A DNA stretch of 64,000 bases from Zarea fungicola (GCA_900169235.1 FWCC01000094.1:186001-250000), one strand, 5' to 3'. Shown: positions 41,030 to 53,614, numbered from the stretch's first letter. Numbers and translations are program-made. The notes: a model not told the origin generated them from the letters alone.

Positions 41030-43775
41030 GACCAGTTATTCCGGGTAGTGGATGAATCTAGGGCAAGGTTGTTGTAACGGGAGCTGTGTGGTGGTGGCTT
41101 GTATTGTTGGGGTCTGATGGTTTGGTTTTCGAGGGCATCAACGGAGTGCAACTATACGAGAACAGAATAGTTTAAAACAAAAGAGAGGGCTGAGATGATT
41201 TATTTACGGAGATTGGAATGCCTGGTATCGACAAAGTACAGAAAAAAGGTAGAAAATGGCGGAATATTTATCTGCTGGAAAGCTTTACCTTGCTGTGCGA
41301 CCCCCGCTGCCCTCTGGCGTCCGGGCAGGCAAGGGAGTTGCCATGATGAGTCCAGAATAACTAGTGCCAGGAGAGCTTGTTTGGTTAGCCCCATATCATG
41401 CACTTAAAGTAGAGGTACCAATGTACCTAGCTAGTACATAGCACTGTACACAGCAGTGCCAGGTTAAGATACCCGTCAGAGGATCATCTTGCGAGATGCA
41501 AGCCATTAGTTAGGATCAGCAGCTCTGAGCTGGCCTAGGTTTCGTGGCCAGCAAGGGGCTGTCTCCAGTCCGAAGCATTTGCAGCGCTTTACAAGTAGGT
41601 GGTCGTGTGTATCGACAGTCAAGTAGGCCCTCAAAGTACACTGTTTTGGCCATGACATAGATACCGAGGTTGTATCTAGGTACCAAGTAGCATCACTGAG
41701 TTGTGGGCAGATTCCCGGCAGGCAATTTATCATCCAGCTCTGGCAAAATGAGGTACGGGAGGTTGGGATGTGTTGTTAGGCCCTGGTTCCTCCACACACA
41801 CCCCGCCGGTATTTTCCTACTGGTAGTTACACACTTATTACCTAGGTACCTAGGTAGTACTATGATTACTGGTCGATCCGGTGCACGCGCCTGGGGACTA
41901 GTTCCCATACGGCATACAGCGCGGGCAGTTGTACAAGGCTTGAATGCTGCATGATTTCAGATTGCTCATGACAAGCGAAACCCAACAGCTGCCAATTTAA
42001 GTAAATAATTACGCAAGCAAATAAGTAAAAGTAAACAAGGCACATTTGGAAGCCTTACGAGGTGTTGCCTAGATTCCAACTAACTAACGCCGGCGCTAAA
42101 TTACCAATGGGTTCTCCATACCTACTTACTCAGTACACATAACATGTAAATGTCATCGGCCTTGCACTGGGACGCCGACCCAACTCCGAGCTGTCATTAT
42201 TGGCATGCCATTAATTGAATACAGAAAAGGATGCCGGACGGTGACCGTGAGGGGATACCGAGACGCCGAAAACTGACTATAGGCCCAATCGCAGCAACGG
42301 CACGGGTGATTCCTTGTTTGTCAAATTTAATATTTGGCAGTTCCTGCTAGCTGCATTGCAATACATAGTCAGAATTAAAATCCAAAATGCAGTATACAAT
42401 CACTGCCAACAAGAGCAAACTAATGAATACATGCTGTCTGAGGGACAAAAAAAACACCGCATAGAACTTTCATCCCTATCCAGCAGGCAAAGTCAGCCAT
42501 AAATCTGCAATCCTTCTGTATGCCGTACAGGAATGATATTTACCCCATCATAAAGAATACATATATATGATGGGAAAACAGTCACCACTGCATAAGTCCT
42601 GGATGTACCATTACCAGTGCCACTGTGGATGCAACCTGTCTAACTTTGCGTGTGAGGAGGATGGTAACTTACAAAACAAAGTCTGTGTCTACCTGAGTTT
42701 GTATGTACACACCACCATGCTGGGGTGCGCTTCATCTCCCCGCCGCCACAGCGCCATTCATTTTTGTGAAAGATGGATACTGCGGAGATGCTCCCGTCTA
42801 AACCTCGTGAGTAGGCGGGAACTAACTAGTGAGCTAGTTACGTTGTAACTATGGAGCACCAGTGCTGATACAAACAGGAGAAATGAGCCTCCAAGACCTT
42901 TTCAGTGACAAAATTGTGTTGTTCAGTAAACGAGCCTGTGCCGGTAACTAGCTCAACATCCGCTGCTGCGAAGCTTCACCCTATCTCCCTTTCCGCGCAC
43001 CTCACCAAGTAGCTGGATTGGCAACCATGATGCACATAGGGGAGAATCTTCTACCAATAAACGAACCGGATGTTTTAGTACTCCGTATGGCATCCAATTG
43101 CATCCACGGGGCTCCTCTCCGCCTGAACACTGTTAGTGAACGTTCTAGACCCATGAACCTTGCACGCCGCAGTGCCTAGGTTAGTAACTGAGTTACGTTT
43201 TTCGTACTCGGGTCTGTTGGATTCAATGCCGCGGAGAGGAAGTATTCAGATTATAGCTACCTCAAGGTCCAATTGCTCAGATTTAGAACCCTGGGCGGCC
43301 GGCCGCCCCCTCCGCCTTCCGCGTCGACGAGGGAGCGACCCACTCCCACGTAACTTGCACCGCACATCAGGACTGGTTTCCTCGCAGTCATTGTTCTTAC
43401 AAGGGTTGGCCAGGCGCACCAAAATACTCCATCGTCAAGAGAGCATTCTCGCCACGCCCCATCTATTGTGCTCCATAACCAGGAACCCGGCCTTCGTACC
43501 TGCTTCAATATTGAGTACGCAGCTTTAGTCGCCGCAATCTACACCTGGGGCTATAGATCTACTTGACCGAATCAGTGCATGGTTGCCCTGCCACGGACAA
43601 AGTGTATCGACTACTCAAAGCCATTCCACCTTATTTTCCGTCTCCTTGTACCTGTGCCCGGTTTTAAACAAGCTAACCACAGAGCCTCCGGCTTTGTGTG
43701 TGCTGTTACACCCCGTCCCCACCGGCAAACCACCGCCGGGCTTTCGCCAGCCTCTCAGGCAACACTGAATAGAGG
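41030..43775. other. 2.7-kb gene-free interval
   Basis: Divergent space between homogentisate dioxygenase (-) and the P450 (+). It is rich in CCTAGG/GGTACC words, including an 18-bp palindrome listed separately. ORFs are short, overlapping and unrecognised. Confidence 0.5.
41839..41856. repeat. 18-bp palindrome TACCTAGGTACCTAGGTA
   Basis: Perfect inverted repeat composed of two TACCTAGG-type units, in the divergent region between homogentisate dioxygenase and the P450. Confidence 0.85.
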
Positions 43776-45329
43776 ATGTGTGCCACGGATATCGCTGCCA
43801 GGCCATTTAGCCTCACAATATTAGCCGTTATACTTGGTGCTGTACTAGTCAGACTTGCCATGCACCGTCGTCGTACAAAGGGCCTACCCTTGCCACCAGG
43901 ACCTCCAGGCGAGCCCATAATAGGTCACTTGCGCATTGTCCCATCACACAGCCCCGAGTACACTTACATGGAATGGTCTCACGAATATGGATCCGATGTA
44001 CTTTCAGTTAATATTCTTGGCCAGCCAGTTATTGTACTCAACTCGGTGCAAGCAGCCGTCGATCTCCTGGATAAGAGGGGTTTCAACTACTCTGACCGGC
44101 CGCGCTTTGTGCTCTTCGAGGTTATGGGATGGGGCAAAACATTAACATTTCTGCGATGGGGTCCAGATTTCCGTATGCATCGCCGCATTCTGCAAAGATC
44201 CTTCCAGAACAGTAACATAGCACAATATAGACCAGTCCAAGAAAGAGAAACCAGCACGATGCTCCAGGGCTTGCTAACCACCCCTGGAAATTGGGAAACT
44301 GTTATTCGCCGGCTAGCTACTGCTGTGGTTCTCGGCATAGGATTTGGAATTAAAATCAACAGCGACAATGACCCCTTTATTAAGGTAGCTGCGGACGCCA
44401 GCTACGCTCTTGGCCACGGTGGCGCGCCGGCCGGTACACCGGTAGACTTCTTTCCAGTTCTCCGATTCATGCCGCGATGGTTCCACGACAGGTCACTCAA
44501 ATTCGCCAATGACTGGCGCTGGGCGATTAAGAACCTACATGATGAGCCTTTCAATGCAGCGCTCTCTGCTCAAACTCGTACGGAATCGCTCATCCAAACC
44601 ATGCTTGACCAACGCCAGGCACAGTTCAACAAGGGAGAGACTCCTGAGCTGGGATTGGATGACATTAAAGGCGCAGCTGCAGCAGTGTTTGCTGCTGGCC
44701 AAGACACCACCTGGGCAACCCTCATGGTGTTCATCATCAACATGATTCTACACCCCGGGATTCAAGCCAAGGCACAGCTGGCTCTGGACAAGGTAGTTGG
44801 ACGTGACAGGCTACCAAATTTTGACGACCGGCCTAATCCAAGTCTTCGCTACATCGAGTATGTCATGTATGAAACGTTACGATGGTGCCCTGTTTCACCC
44901 ATTGGAGTGCCTCATCGGTCCATTGCCGACGACGTATACAATGGATATTTTATACCTGCCGGCTCCTTTGTGTACGCCAATGCGCGCGCCATGACCCACG
45001 ACCCCGAGAAATATCTGAACCCAGACGAGTTTGATCCAGATCGTTACACACCAACGGAGGAAGGCGGCCGCGGTGAGCCCTTTCCGAATGGCCAATTTGG
45101 GTTTGGCCGCCGGGTGTGTGTCGGGCAGCACCTTGCCAAGGCCAGTGTATGGATTGCCATTGCCAGTATTCTCAGCACAATGGATATTAAAAAGCCGCTC
45201 GATGATGACGGAGTCGAAGTCACACCGAAAATTGAGTTGACTGACGGACTTACTAGTCAGCCCGATGGCTTTAACTGCAGGTTTGTACCCCGAGACGATT
45301 TGAGCGCCAAATTGATCTCGGCTTTATAG
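43776..45329 (+). CDS. cytochrome P450 monooxygenase
   Basis: Single exon, 517 residues, standard length for a fungal microsomal P450. An N-terminal membrane anchor (about 10-29) precedes the Pro-rich hinge LPLPPGPPGEP. Motifs: the WGPDFRMHRRILQ helix C, the I-helix oxygen-binding AAGQDTTWATL (about 304-314), the ExxR pair in YETLRWCPVS (about 364-369), a PERF-type EFDPDRYTP block, and the haem-binding loop FGFGRRVCVGQ with the axial cysteine at 448. The overall look is that of fungal P450s related to O-methylsterigmatocystin oxidoreductase; the substrate is unknown. An intronless P450 isolated by 2.7 kb and 1.1 kb is compatible with secondary-metabolism or catabolic use, but no synthase is nearby. 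Confidence 0.93.
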   Translation: MCATDIAARPFSLTILAVILGAVLVRLAMHRRRTKGLPLPPGPPGEPIIGHLRIVPSHSPEYTYMEWSHEYGSDVLSVNILGQPVIVLNSVQAAVDLLDKRGFNYSDRPRFVLFEVMGWGKTLTFLRWGPDFRMHRRILQRSFQNSNIAQYRPVQERETSTMLQGLLTTPGNWETVIRRLATAVVLGIGFGIKINSDNDPFIKVAADASYALGHGGAPAGTPVDFFPVLRFMPRWFHDRSLKFANDWRWAIKNLHDEPFNAALSAQTRTESLIQTMLDQRQAQFNKGETPELGLDDIKGAAAAVFAAGQDTTWATLMVFIINMILHPGIQAKAQLALDKVVGRDRLPNFDDRPNPSLRYIEYVMYETLRWCPVSPIGVPHRSIADDVYNGYFIPAGSFVYANARAMTHDPEKYLNPDEFDPDRYTPTEEGGRGEPFPNGQFGFGRRVCVGQHLAKASVWIAIASILSTMDIKKPLDDDGVEVTPKIELTDGLTSQPDGFNCRFVPRDDLSAKLISAL

Positions 45330-46474
45330 CTGCAAAGGTGCTCGTAGCTGTCAGTGAAACGCAGTTCCCATGTTGCATGAGAGCATCGATAGGGTTTCAG
45401 CTGTGTCTGTACCTGCTAAAGCAAGCTTAAGGAAATAGCGCGTTCTGTATATTAGTTTACAAACGTTTAGACTCGAAAGAAAAGTTGAAAGCTCGATAAT
45501 TTTTATAATCAGAGAACTGGGACGGGCAGGACCTTCAATGACATATCACCGGCCGATATTGCAATGCGTCGCAATGCATCGAGCCATGGATGAGAACTTC
45601 CTCTTATCGCATCGTCCGTGCTCTGTTGTTTGAATTGAAGAAAATAGAAACCCATGTTAATATATAAATTCATAGTCTTGGTGCTCAAGATTGTTTCCCC
45701 CCCCTCGTCAGTTTCAATACTGACATTACCAGCATTGACATCAGTAGCAGTATCGCAACATCCATACATGGGCTAATTATGCTCTGGTAACTTTTTGTCC
45801 AAAAAATTCTCTTTATTTTCTAATGTTTTCCTCTCGATTGGGTTAGTGCGACCGTATCTTGGCCGGCGTCGTCGTCCATTCGCATGACTATGCTATCAAA
45901 TGCAGCTCTTAGGAGTGCTCCCAACCGTTCATCTCATGCTTTTTATCAAGAAAATTGACATGTAACGTGACAAACTCGTTTGATTTCGGGTTCCGGACGT
46001 TTTGCGTGAATGTCTCCATGGTCGAATCTTCATTGTGCCGCTCTCGGCGGACTAGCTAGTATCACTGCCAGACACAGACTGTGGAGCCTGAAGCCTTCGC
46101 AAGCTCCAACGCTAAATAGTTTGGAGGAATGCGGGCATCGGACTGGTTCACGACGGCCGATTTTCGTTGCCAACTCCAATCTTGTGGTCTTTTTGGAGCT
46201 CGGAACTCCGCCTCGGCAGCGGCGAGCTCAAGTTCCGTCCCAGTCCCTGGTGTCTGGTTCATATTACCAATTGAACCACAGTTGGGATCTTTTTGCCCCA
46301 TCTCTTTTTTCTCCCACCGCGCAACGGATCGGCCGTCCACCTAATAAAGCTCTCGTGTGTTTGCGGTGCCTTTTATTCCCCCTCCTTCCCCTCCCCCTCC
46401 ATTGCATCATCACCCATCTCACCCCATTTCAAACCATTCATCAACAACAGTTAAAACAACAAACATCATCCAAA
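45330..46474. other. intergenic, SOD1 promoter region
   Basis: Holds the P450 3' flank and the SOD1 promoter. An 86-codon minus-strand ORF at 45509-45769 has no recognised match and is not called. The final 110 bp are strongly pyrimidine-rich. Confidence 0.5.
46370..46410 (+). promoter_or_regulatory. CT-rich core-promoter tract of SOD1
   Basis: Almost pure pyrimidine run ending about 65 bp upstream of the SOD1 ATG, followed by CATCATCACC and AACA-rich leader sequence. Such CT blocks mark core promoters of highly expressed filamentous-fungal genes. Confidence 0.4.
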
Positions 46475-47416
46475 ATGGTCAAAGCAGGTAAGAATCAATC
46501 AAGACAGTAAAACTCACATGTTGGCTGCTTTTTTATATCTTTTTTGAAAACATGCAAGTTACTGCGTTCATGCATGGGATGGGAGGGGTGCTCTGCATGC
46601 TTTATAGGTGGCGGTGGTGTGGCAGAGAGCTGGTTTGCGCAGATTTATTTTTCGCCTGAGCTTGTCTGGCCACCGTCATGGTTCATCAATTAGTACCTTG
46701 AGGGATTAGGCGTTAGCGTTCAATCAAGAGAACCCTGATGGACCAAAACCAGATGCATCTCTTTCCTCCTGGCATTTTTCATCCTTTGCCGAAAGCATTG
46801 AGAAGCTGACCCCGCAATCGTCTTCCAGTTTCCGTCCTCCGTGGTGACGCCAAGGTCTCCGGCACCGTCATCTTTGAGCAGGAGTCCGAGTCGGCTCCCA
46901 CCACTATTACCTGGGACCTTACTGGCAACGACCCCAACGCCGAGCGCGGCTTCCACATTCACACCTTTGGTGACAACACCAACGGCTGCACCTCGGCTGG
47001 CCCTCACTTCAACCCCCACGGCAAGACCCACGGCGCGCCCTCGGACGAAGCCCGCCACGTCGGTGATCTCGGCAACATCAAGACTGACGCCCAAGGTAAT
47101 GCCAAGGGCTCTGTCAGTGACAGCCTCGTCAAGCTGATTGGCCCCCACAGCATCATTGGCGTACGTTTTTCTTCCACTTTCGAGCCGGGATAGTTGATGA
47201 CTATGTACTAACTTGCTTATCCTAGCGTACTGTCGTTGTCCACGCCGGCACCGATGACCTCGGCAAGGGTGGCAACGAGGAGTCGCTCAAGACTGGCAAT
47301 GCAGGCCCCCGTCCCGCTTGCGGTAAGTTCCTCAGCCAGACATGTTCTTGCAGTTAGTACATATGTTTCAAATACTAACTGCCTTGCCAACAGGTGTCAT
47401 TGGCATCTCCAACTGA
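46475..47416 (+). CDS. sod1: Cu,Zn superoxide dismutase
   Basis: Four exons: 46475-46487, 46829-47160, 47226-47322 and 47394-47416, giving 154 residues, exactly the usual length. It dismutates superoxide in the cytosol and intermembrane space. The first exon is 13 nt and is followed by a 341-bp intron, the longest in the window; splicing gives [16 protein letters not shown]. Metal ligands are visible in GFHIHTFGD (two Cu His), the [11 protein letters not shown] and [10 protein letters not shown] blocks (Cu/Zn His and Zn Asp), and [14 protein letters not shown] (Cu His); the active-site Arg lies in GPRPACG-VIGIS. The disulphide cysteines in NGCTSAG and PACG are present. Confidence 0.96.
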
Positions 47417-50400
47417 GATATCTGAACCCGGGCCGAAAAGAAAGCATATCACGTCTTGTCTCGAATATGTAATTGAAAAACAAAAGGTATCCTGAAATGG
47501 ATCAAAGACTATCTAGTTTGTTAGATCGGATGGCATCGGAAAAGAAATCACATGAACAAGATCATACCATCGCCAGCCACTAAAAGTGATTAATAACCTT
47601 CCACTTCCTGTGCCGCCGTGCACCAGTCGAAAACGTCCCACCAAGCTATTGATATCGTCGCGGATCGTAATGTGAGTAGAGACTAGCTATGAGGCTGTTA
47701 TGCGCAATGGCAAAGACTGTGAAAAAGAAACCACCTAAATTAATGTCGACCCGAGTACAAGCTCCGAACAGGCAACTTGGACGGTTCCAGTTGTAGCTGT
47801 GTCTTGACCATCAAAATCGGCGTACACGACCGTCTTCGCGAGCCTACTGAAAAACAATTTGTGTACTCCAAACACCACCTCGCAAGATGCTTCGCGCTTG
47901 TTCCAAGTATCCGTGATATGTTACTGGTATAAAAGGCTCAGGTCAATCCATAACGCATTGCCCAACTTCATGGCTCTGGTACCCGCCCTTTAACCAATGT
48001 GCCATACCCCTGCACTTGAATACTTTGACAGGCAATTGTGATTAATACCGAGGGTCGATGAGCATGATAGGGCGGTGCAAACATAACAGTTTCCAACCTC
48101 GAAGAAATTTTCCAGAGCAGAGACTGAGGCAAACGCCAACGTGTTGCAATTCGTGGAGACATGGGAATTTTTCGCGTTGCAAAGAGGCATCGTCCCGAGT
48201 TCTGCCGCTGGACGGCGAACCGATTCTCGTATGGAGGTTAGGAAGATTCAGTAGTTGCGATGAAGATTCATATTGTGCACCAAGCAGTACATTTTGTTCA
48301 TACCCAATGTCAGTTCTGTTCCGGAATTCACATAGCGACGTTTTAAGTGGCTGAAAAGACGCACGTCGTCTCATCACCGAAATAGTTTGATCTCAGTGTC
48401 GACTCATAATCCTAAGGAGCTTTAGTCGGGCTTTGGATTCATCTAAAATATTTTACTGCACCACAAGACAATTTCTCTTTTTGAGAGTACAAACACCTGT
48501 CGACTCCTTTGCTCTTGAGGCAAGCGACATCATACTCATTGCGGCGTTTGTGTTTCAATTGAGCTAACTCTGCTGAAGGTTAGCTCTTCCAACTCTGAAT
48601 TCTGTAAATATTTGTCAGTACGGAGCGTACCATGATTTGGGTCCAGCTGTGGGTATGAGAATTCAACACGATGGAACCGATTCTGAAAGCAATGACAACA
48701 ATACCATCCTTCTCCTCATAATAACCTCTCCCAAAAAAACATTTTAATGCAGCGAGCTAAACTTTTGAGCTATGCTCCTACGCTGCACCAATTTAAGCCT
48801 ACCAGGGTCATGAATAAGCGTGTGATCAGCTTGGAAGCCATTTCGCATCGACCGAGACTAAAGAACGAATCTTATCATAGCAAAGACCCTATAAGTTATT
48901 TTTGACGAGCTGTACCTGTAAATATACTTTCTGGTGAAGCTATTCCAATTATCATCGCCATATATGGTGACTCTCTGCGACGCGGCCAAAGGAAAGCCTA
49001 CAAAGATTCGAGAGTCGCTTGCCAGTCTTTGTAAAAAACTACAAAAATGTCCTGTATAAGATCATGACAAACACCTCTGATCGGGCATTTGCATCCGGTG
49101 TTCTCTTTTGTGAAGATGATGGCTACTCACAGATTAGTAGGAGTCGGGATGATGGCGTTTTAATTGCTAACTAATACAATGCCTTCCAGAAGATTCTGGT
49201 AAGGTACTCAATTGATGGATGATCTATCTACTCTAGAGAAGTCTAGAGATTCCTAGTACCTATATAGGCTGTGTGATGGCAGTAACCATGTAGCCCTCAC
49301 ACAGCAGTGAATACACAGTTAGCCCACCGCTGTATTCACCGACGGGTAGAAGCCTTTAGTAGGCGCCGAGGCTGCATCTCAACTCTTCCAGATTCATTTA
49401 CTAGGTACTGAAATTAGGAACCCAAGGAACTGGGCATGCCGTCCTGCACCCTTTGCCATAGCTGGGCTGAGTTCCGACATCCAGTCCGTTCGGACTTTGG
49501 TAGCCCAGTCTCTTCCATGCTGCTATCCGTAAGGTTGGCGCTTATTTATATATACAAAGTGACGTGGAAGAAGTAGCTTTTTGTTTCATTGTGGGCCGGC
49601 CGCATCAAATTTGATTCCACTTGGTTGCATGTTACACACCTCCCCTCCCCTCGGCGCTGGGCCGCCCAGTTTAAGCGCCGAACCTAAACAATTTGCGTCT
49701 AAGCCGCGAGGGTTCGGGCAACCACAACCAATGGACCGCTCATAAAATTTAAAACAGGTGCACGTGTGAAAAAAAAAAAAAGCTTCGAATTTCTGAAACA
49801 CATCTCCGATAACGGGCCGTAAACCAGTGCTTTATGTGGTCGTGGAACTGGCCGCCTCCCTCTCGGCACGGGTACCATGCGGCCGCAGTTCCTCCACAGC
49901 TACGGCTGTTGTTTCAGACATATTACGGTAGTGAAGCTGAATACCAATCAATCAAATGACCTAAAAATAAATCGATCTATGATCGTAGTTAAATCCCTGG
50001 CTCAAGTCTGATATGGCAGGAAGCTGTGGTTGTTCCTCCCTGCGCCACCACCAACTTCGAATTCTGTAACAGGAACAGTTCCCTTCTATTTCAGCACATA
50101 ATATGATCCAAATTTGTCCGAAAATTTGGATTGCCGGCCTTTTAGGCATGGTGTTTGAAACAGGCGGCCGCGGCCGGACTCGACAAGTCGTAACGTAGAC
50201 GCATCCAACTGCAGTGTATCAACCTCAATTTTAGTGATGCAAATTTCCAATTATCAGCTGAGATGGTTGCATAGATGGTCAGTATAATGTCCAGGTTGTA
50301 ATAATAGCATAGTGGACCTACAGAGAGCGGGTAGTGACCACATTTCTGACCGTGGCTGAAGTTTCACCTTGCCTCATGGTAGATTATCAGTGGTGTCCAA

Positions 50401-50643
50401 ATTAACAGAGTTAGACGCCCGATGTACAGCCTCGATAATTAATTGTAGAGCTAATCGCAGTGCCTTGAGAGAAAAACAGGAGCCTGACCAAGATACGTAA
50501 CTATATAGGCAAACCCAATGCCAGACTCCGGCGTCTCTTTTGCTTCTCGAAAACCAAACACGCTGCCCACAACATCTCATCAATATACTACCTTGACCAC
50601 CTCCAATTTTTGTTTTATTTTTAAGAATCATCTCACTTTTACT
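47417..50643. other. 3.2-kb gene-free interval
   Basis: Between SOD1 and the Ser/Arg-rich gene. It contains only short ORFs in conflicting frames. GC content and word use look like ordinary intergenic sequence, and no repeat boundary or terminal inverted repeat was noticed. Confidence 0.5.
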
Positions 50644-51835
50644 ATGTCTCACGGACGAGAATACTCTGGCTCCCGCTACGTACGAGCTGCTGGCAGCTCA
50701 GCCAGGGCTGGACCAAGCTCTTCTCGAGCACGCGGCGTTCCATCGCCTGAGTATGACATCGACAATACGCATGTCTACTATGCATCCCCTAGCGAATACG
50801 AGAGTCATTGGCAGCGAGCACCTTCAGTGTCACCAGGAAGCTGCAGAAGGGGTGATGCTGTCTCGAACGATCGGTTGGCTTCTGAGAGATCAAGATCCTC
50901 CAGTGCCTCAAATGCTTCCCAGCCACGCCTTAGAAGCATGTTTCGCAAGGGCAACAATTCCACCAGCGAATCCGGCGAAGCCAGTGAAGCCAGTGGAAGT
51001 ACTGGAAGCTCACGGGCAGCATCAGTCGCCGGATCCCGTAATTCGTTTCCGTTTATCTTTGACTGTGAAATGAGTAGTAGCAGTCGCGAATCGTCTCGCC
51101 AACGTTCACCTCAGATCAGAGAATCTCGGTCTTACTCGTCCCACAGTAGCGATCGAGGGTCGCCTCATCGTGGCCGTCCATTGACTGAGAACATCCCCTC
51201 TTCTGGGGTCTCAGACCAGCTGACCCCCGACGGGTACCATTTCCGAGAGGGATCTGACATCCACAACAAGTATACGAGTTACAAAACCGTAAGCCATCAG
51301 GCTTCGAATGCCAGCCAGCAGTACAAGGAATACGCAAACGCAGTTCCGATACGGAAGAGAGCGAACCAGGAGACTTTTGCGCGTGGGGCTAGTGGCTCCT
51401 TGAGCAAGAACTACACAGCACAAGAACGTATGTAATACATGTATACACAAGCCTACACGTGGCAGCTGATATTTTCAATAGATGAAGATTTGTACAAGCT
51501 GGCAAAGGAAGCACACGGGTACTCCAAGAGGTGAGCTGACACGTTATGAGTCGTAACGCAGTTTACTAACAGCCGAAAAGAGAATCGAGGCAACGAAGGG
51601 CGTTTAACCAGGAGTTTGAACAACTGCAAATAAAGAAAGCTTGCAAAATCCGGGCCAAAACACCCGTGAGGGTCATAAGCTTGCTGCGGTGAATGCTGAG
51701 CGAAGTTGCCGAGAATACGCAAAAAAGGCAGACTTGCATAACCGGTATGCTTATGAAATGTGCGACGTTGAAAGCGCGTCGTCTTTGAGCTCGTTAGGAT
51801 CTCGGCTCCCTCCACCAAGCCCCAGGTATAGGTAG
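50644..51835 (+). CDS. uncharacterised Ser/Arg-rich protein
   Basis: Favoured model of four exons: 50644-51427, 51482-51530, 51581-51665 and 51728-51835, giving 341 residues. Introns 1 and 2 have clear GT-AG ends and a TACTAAC branch site in intron 2. Intron 3 (GTGAGG...AAAAAG) is inferred; without it the frame ends at 51692 and the protein has 314 residues. The first 200 residues are disordered and Ser/Arg/Gly-rich (SSARAGPSSSRARGVPSPEY; SSRESSRQRSPQIRESRSYS). The C-terminal part is a charged helix (HEDLYKLAKEAHGYSKR, RQRRAFNQEFEQLQIKK) that could form a coiled coil. No domain is recognised. An upstream in-frame ATG at 50518 is possible, but that extension looks like leader sequence. Confidence 0.6.
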
Positions 51836-52119
51836 ATGATGCTTCAGCCGATTTCCCGTAATAATGACTACACTCTCCTTCCACTTTGAAAAGCAATGAA
51901 TCGTCCTAATAGTATGAATAAAACATCAAAAAAGATAGGAACTGGACAACGTATTTTTGCAAAGCCTTGCATGGCGACTAGTATCCCAGGATGTTCGAGA
52001 CGTCGCACCAAAATCATCAACGTCAAGAGGTCCACCTAATTTAGGTGGCGCCTCTCACTTTATTAACTCGCACTTGTATTTATTTCCGCATAAAGTGGAC
52101 GTAGTCGAGTAGCTACCAG
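51836..52119. other. intergenic between convergent genes
   Basis: 284 bp between the 3' ends of the Ser/Arg-rich gene (+) and the F-box gene (-). Nothing coding seen. Confidence 0.5.
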
Positions 52120-53614
52120 TCATGAGTTATGTAGGGCGGACTCTGGGTTGGGCGTCCGCGCGGGTAATATATCCTGGTCGCCATTTGAATACCCCTCCAT
52201 ATGTGACCGCCATGATTCCTCCATGATAGAGATTTGCGCCTCCATTTGCTCCAGTTTTTCGCAACTCGTGACTCTCAGTCTCTTAAACATGAGTCGAAGA
52301 TCACTCTCATGCGGGGACGGCCGTCGCATGTTCCAGAAAACGTAGCCAGACAGCCTTGCTTCTCTACTACCCTGATCATAGACACAGTTAAACATATAGC
52401 TGTCTCTGTTTGCAACGTACCAAAGGCATGAGGGATCTGATTGCCACTTGTCAATCATTCCCGACGGTCCTTGCGATTCATTTAGCTTAAAATCCGTCTC
52501 AGGTGCACGTTTTAGACGTCGACCGACCGAACCAATTTTATGCCGTGTGGCCAGTTTTTCCATATCTTCGGCCATCATGTTGGTCGTAGCTGGTGGCACG
52601 GAAATGTTTTTATATCCCCCCGTTAACAAAATACTATACTGCGACGGGTAGTCATGAGCTGTATCGAGTTTGTATAGGAACTCAAGACCAAGGGAGAGCT
52701 GGTAAATACGTAAGCAAGTTAGACTATTATTGGCATGACTTAATTTTCCATGTATACCCGTATCATCACTTACATATGCTTGTTTCCACTTGTTCTTTGC
52801 CCCTAGCGCAAGCCAGTCAACTTGCTGGGTGATCCAGGCCGTGTCTCGTTGAGCCACTACGTTGAAGGCTGGGGCTTCGTCAACAAGGAGCAAAACGTGA
52901 GTTCCAGTGCACACGATACTCACAGTGAGAGAGGACGTTTTCCAGATAGTCCAAAATAGAGCCAAGTTGCTCATTTTCCCAAGGGGAATGATAAGAAAAG
53001 AACTTCCTGTGCAACCTTCGGGCTCTCATCTGCTGCCGACTTTCAGGACGAGGCCAGTCCGGTACCAAGTCCTCTGAATCACGAAAGAATAAGCTGCAGT
53101 AAGCTTGATATCTGTAAAATGCGCGCTGTATTCGGAATAATTCTGTACCGGTGAGAGTTTTTTTCATTTCAGGAATTATATCCAGATGGCGGCGGCAGCA
53201 ATGCGCAGCATCTCGAGCGAACTGCCTTGTGAAGTAGTTCACAATAATCTGGGTTTTGCTCAAAGTAGCAGCAACTTTGGGCTTCATTTCTTTCATCCGA
53301 TTTCGAATGTATATTTTCCCATTGCGATCAGGACAATTGAACCGATCTGCAAGAAAAGCCCTGACATCCTCCTCGTTTTTGTAGTCGACACAAGCGGCGT
53401 CATAGGCGGCAATGGCGTAGTAGAGAGTATTATTTTGTTTGGACATTTGTGACAGCAGGATGGCAGAGAGAATAAATGGCATGTCATCTTGCAATGCGGC
53501 ATAAAATAATGGATGGCTCAAGATGGCAGATCCAAGCGTCCGGATAGAGTCAAGCCTGGCTAGTATGCGAGACACCAGGTGTAAAGGGAGTCGCTTAAAG
53601 GCGTGATTCGTCAT
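52120..53614 (-). CDS. F-box-containing hypothetical protein
   Basis: Three exons: 53614-52924, 52868-52774 and 52698-52120, giving 454 residues. Residues about 6-45 (FKRLPLHLVSRILARLDSIR followed by LGSAILSHPLFYAAL) fit the F-box fold used to bind Skp1 in SCF ubiquitin ligases. The rest has no known domain; it is basic and rich in aromatic residues (RIQRAFYRYQAYCSLFFRD). Intron 1 (55 bp, GTGAGT) is needed for frame. Intron 2 (75 bp, GTAAGT, TCTAAC branch, TTTACCAG) is a multiple of three without stops, so the unspliced frame is also open and would add 25 residues; the strong signals favour splicing. Such F-box proteins are numerous and lineage-specific in filamentous fungi. Confidence 0.75.

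Noticed and set aside
45509..45769. 86-codon minus-strand ORF between P450 and SOD1
   Set aside because: Composition looks fairly protein-like, but there is no family match, no upstream exons and no supporting promoter; kept only as a note.
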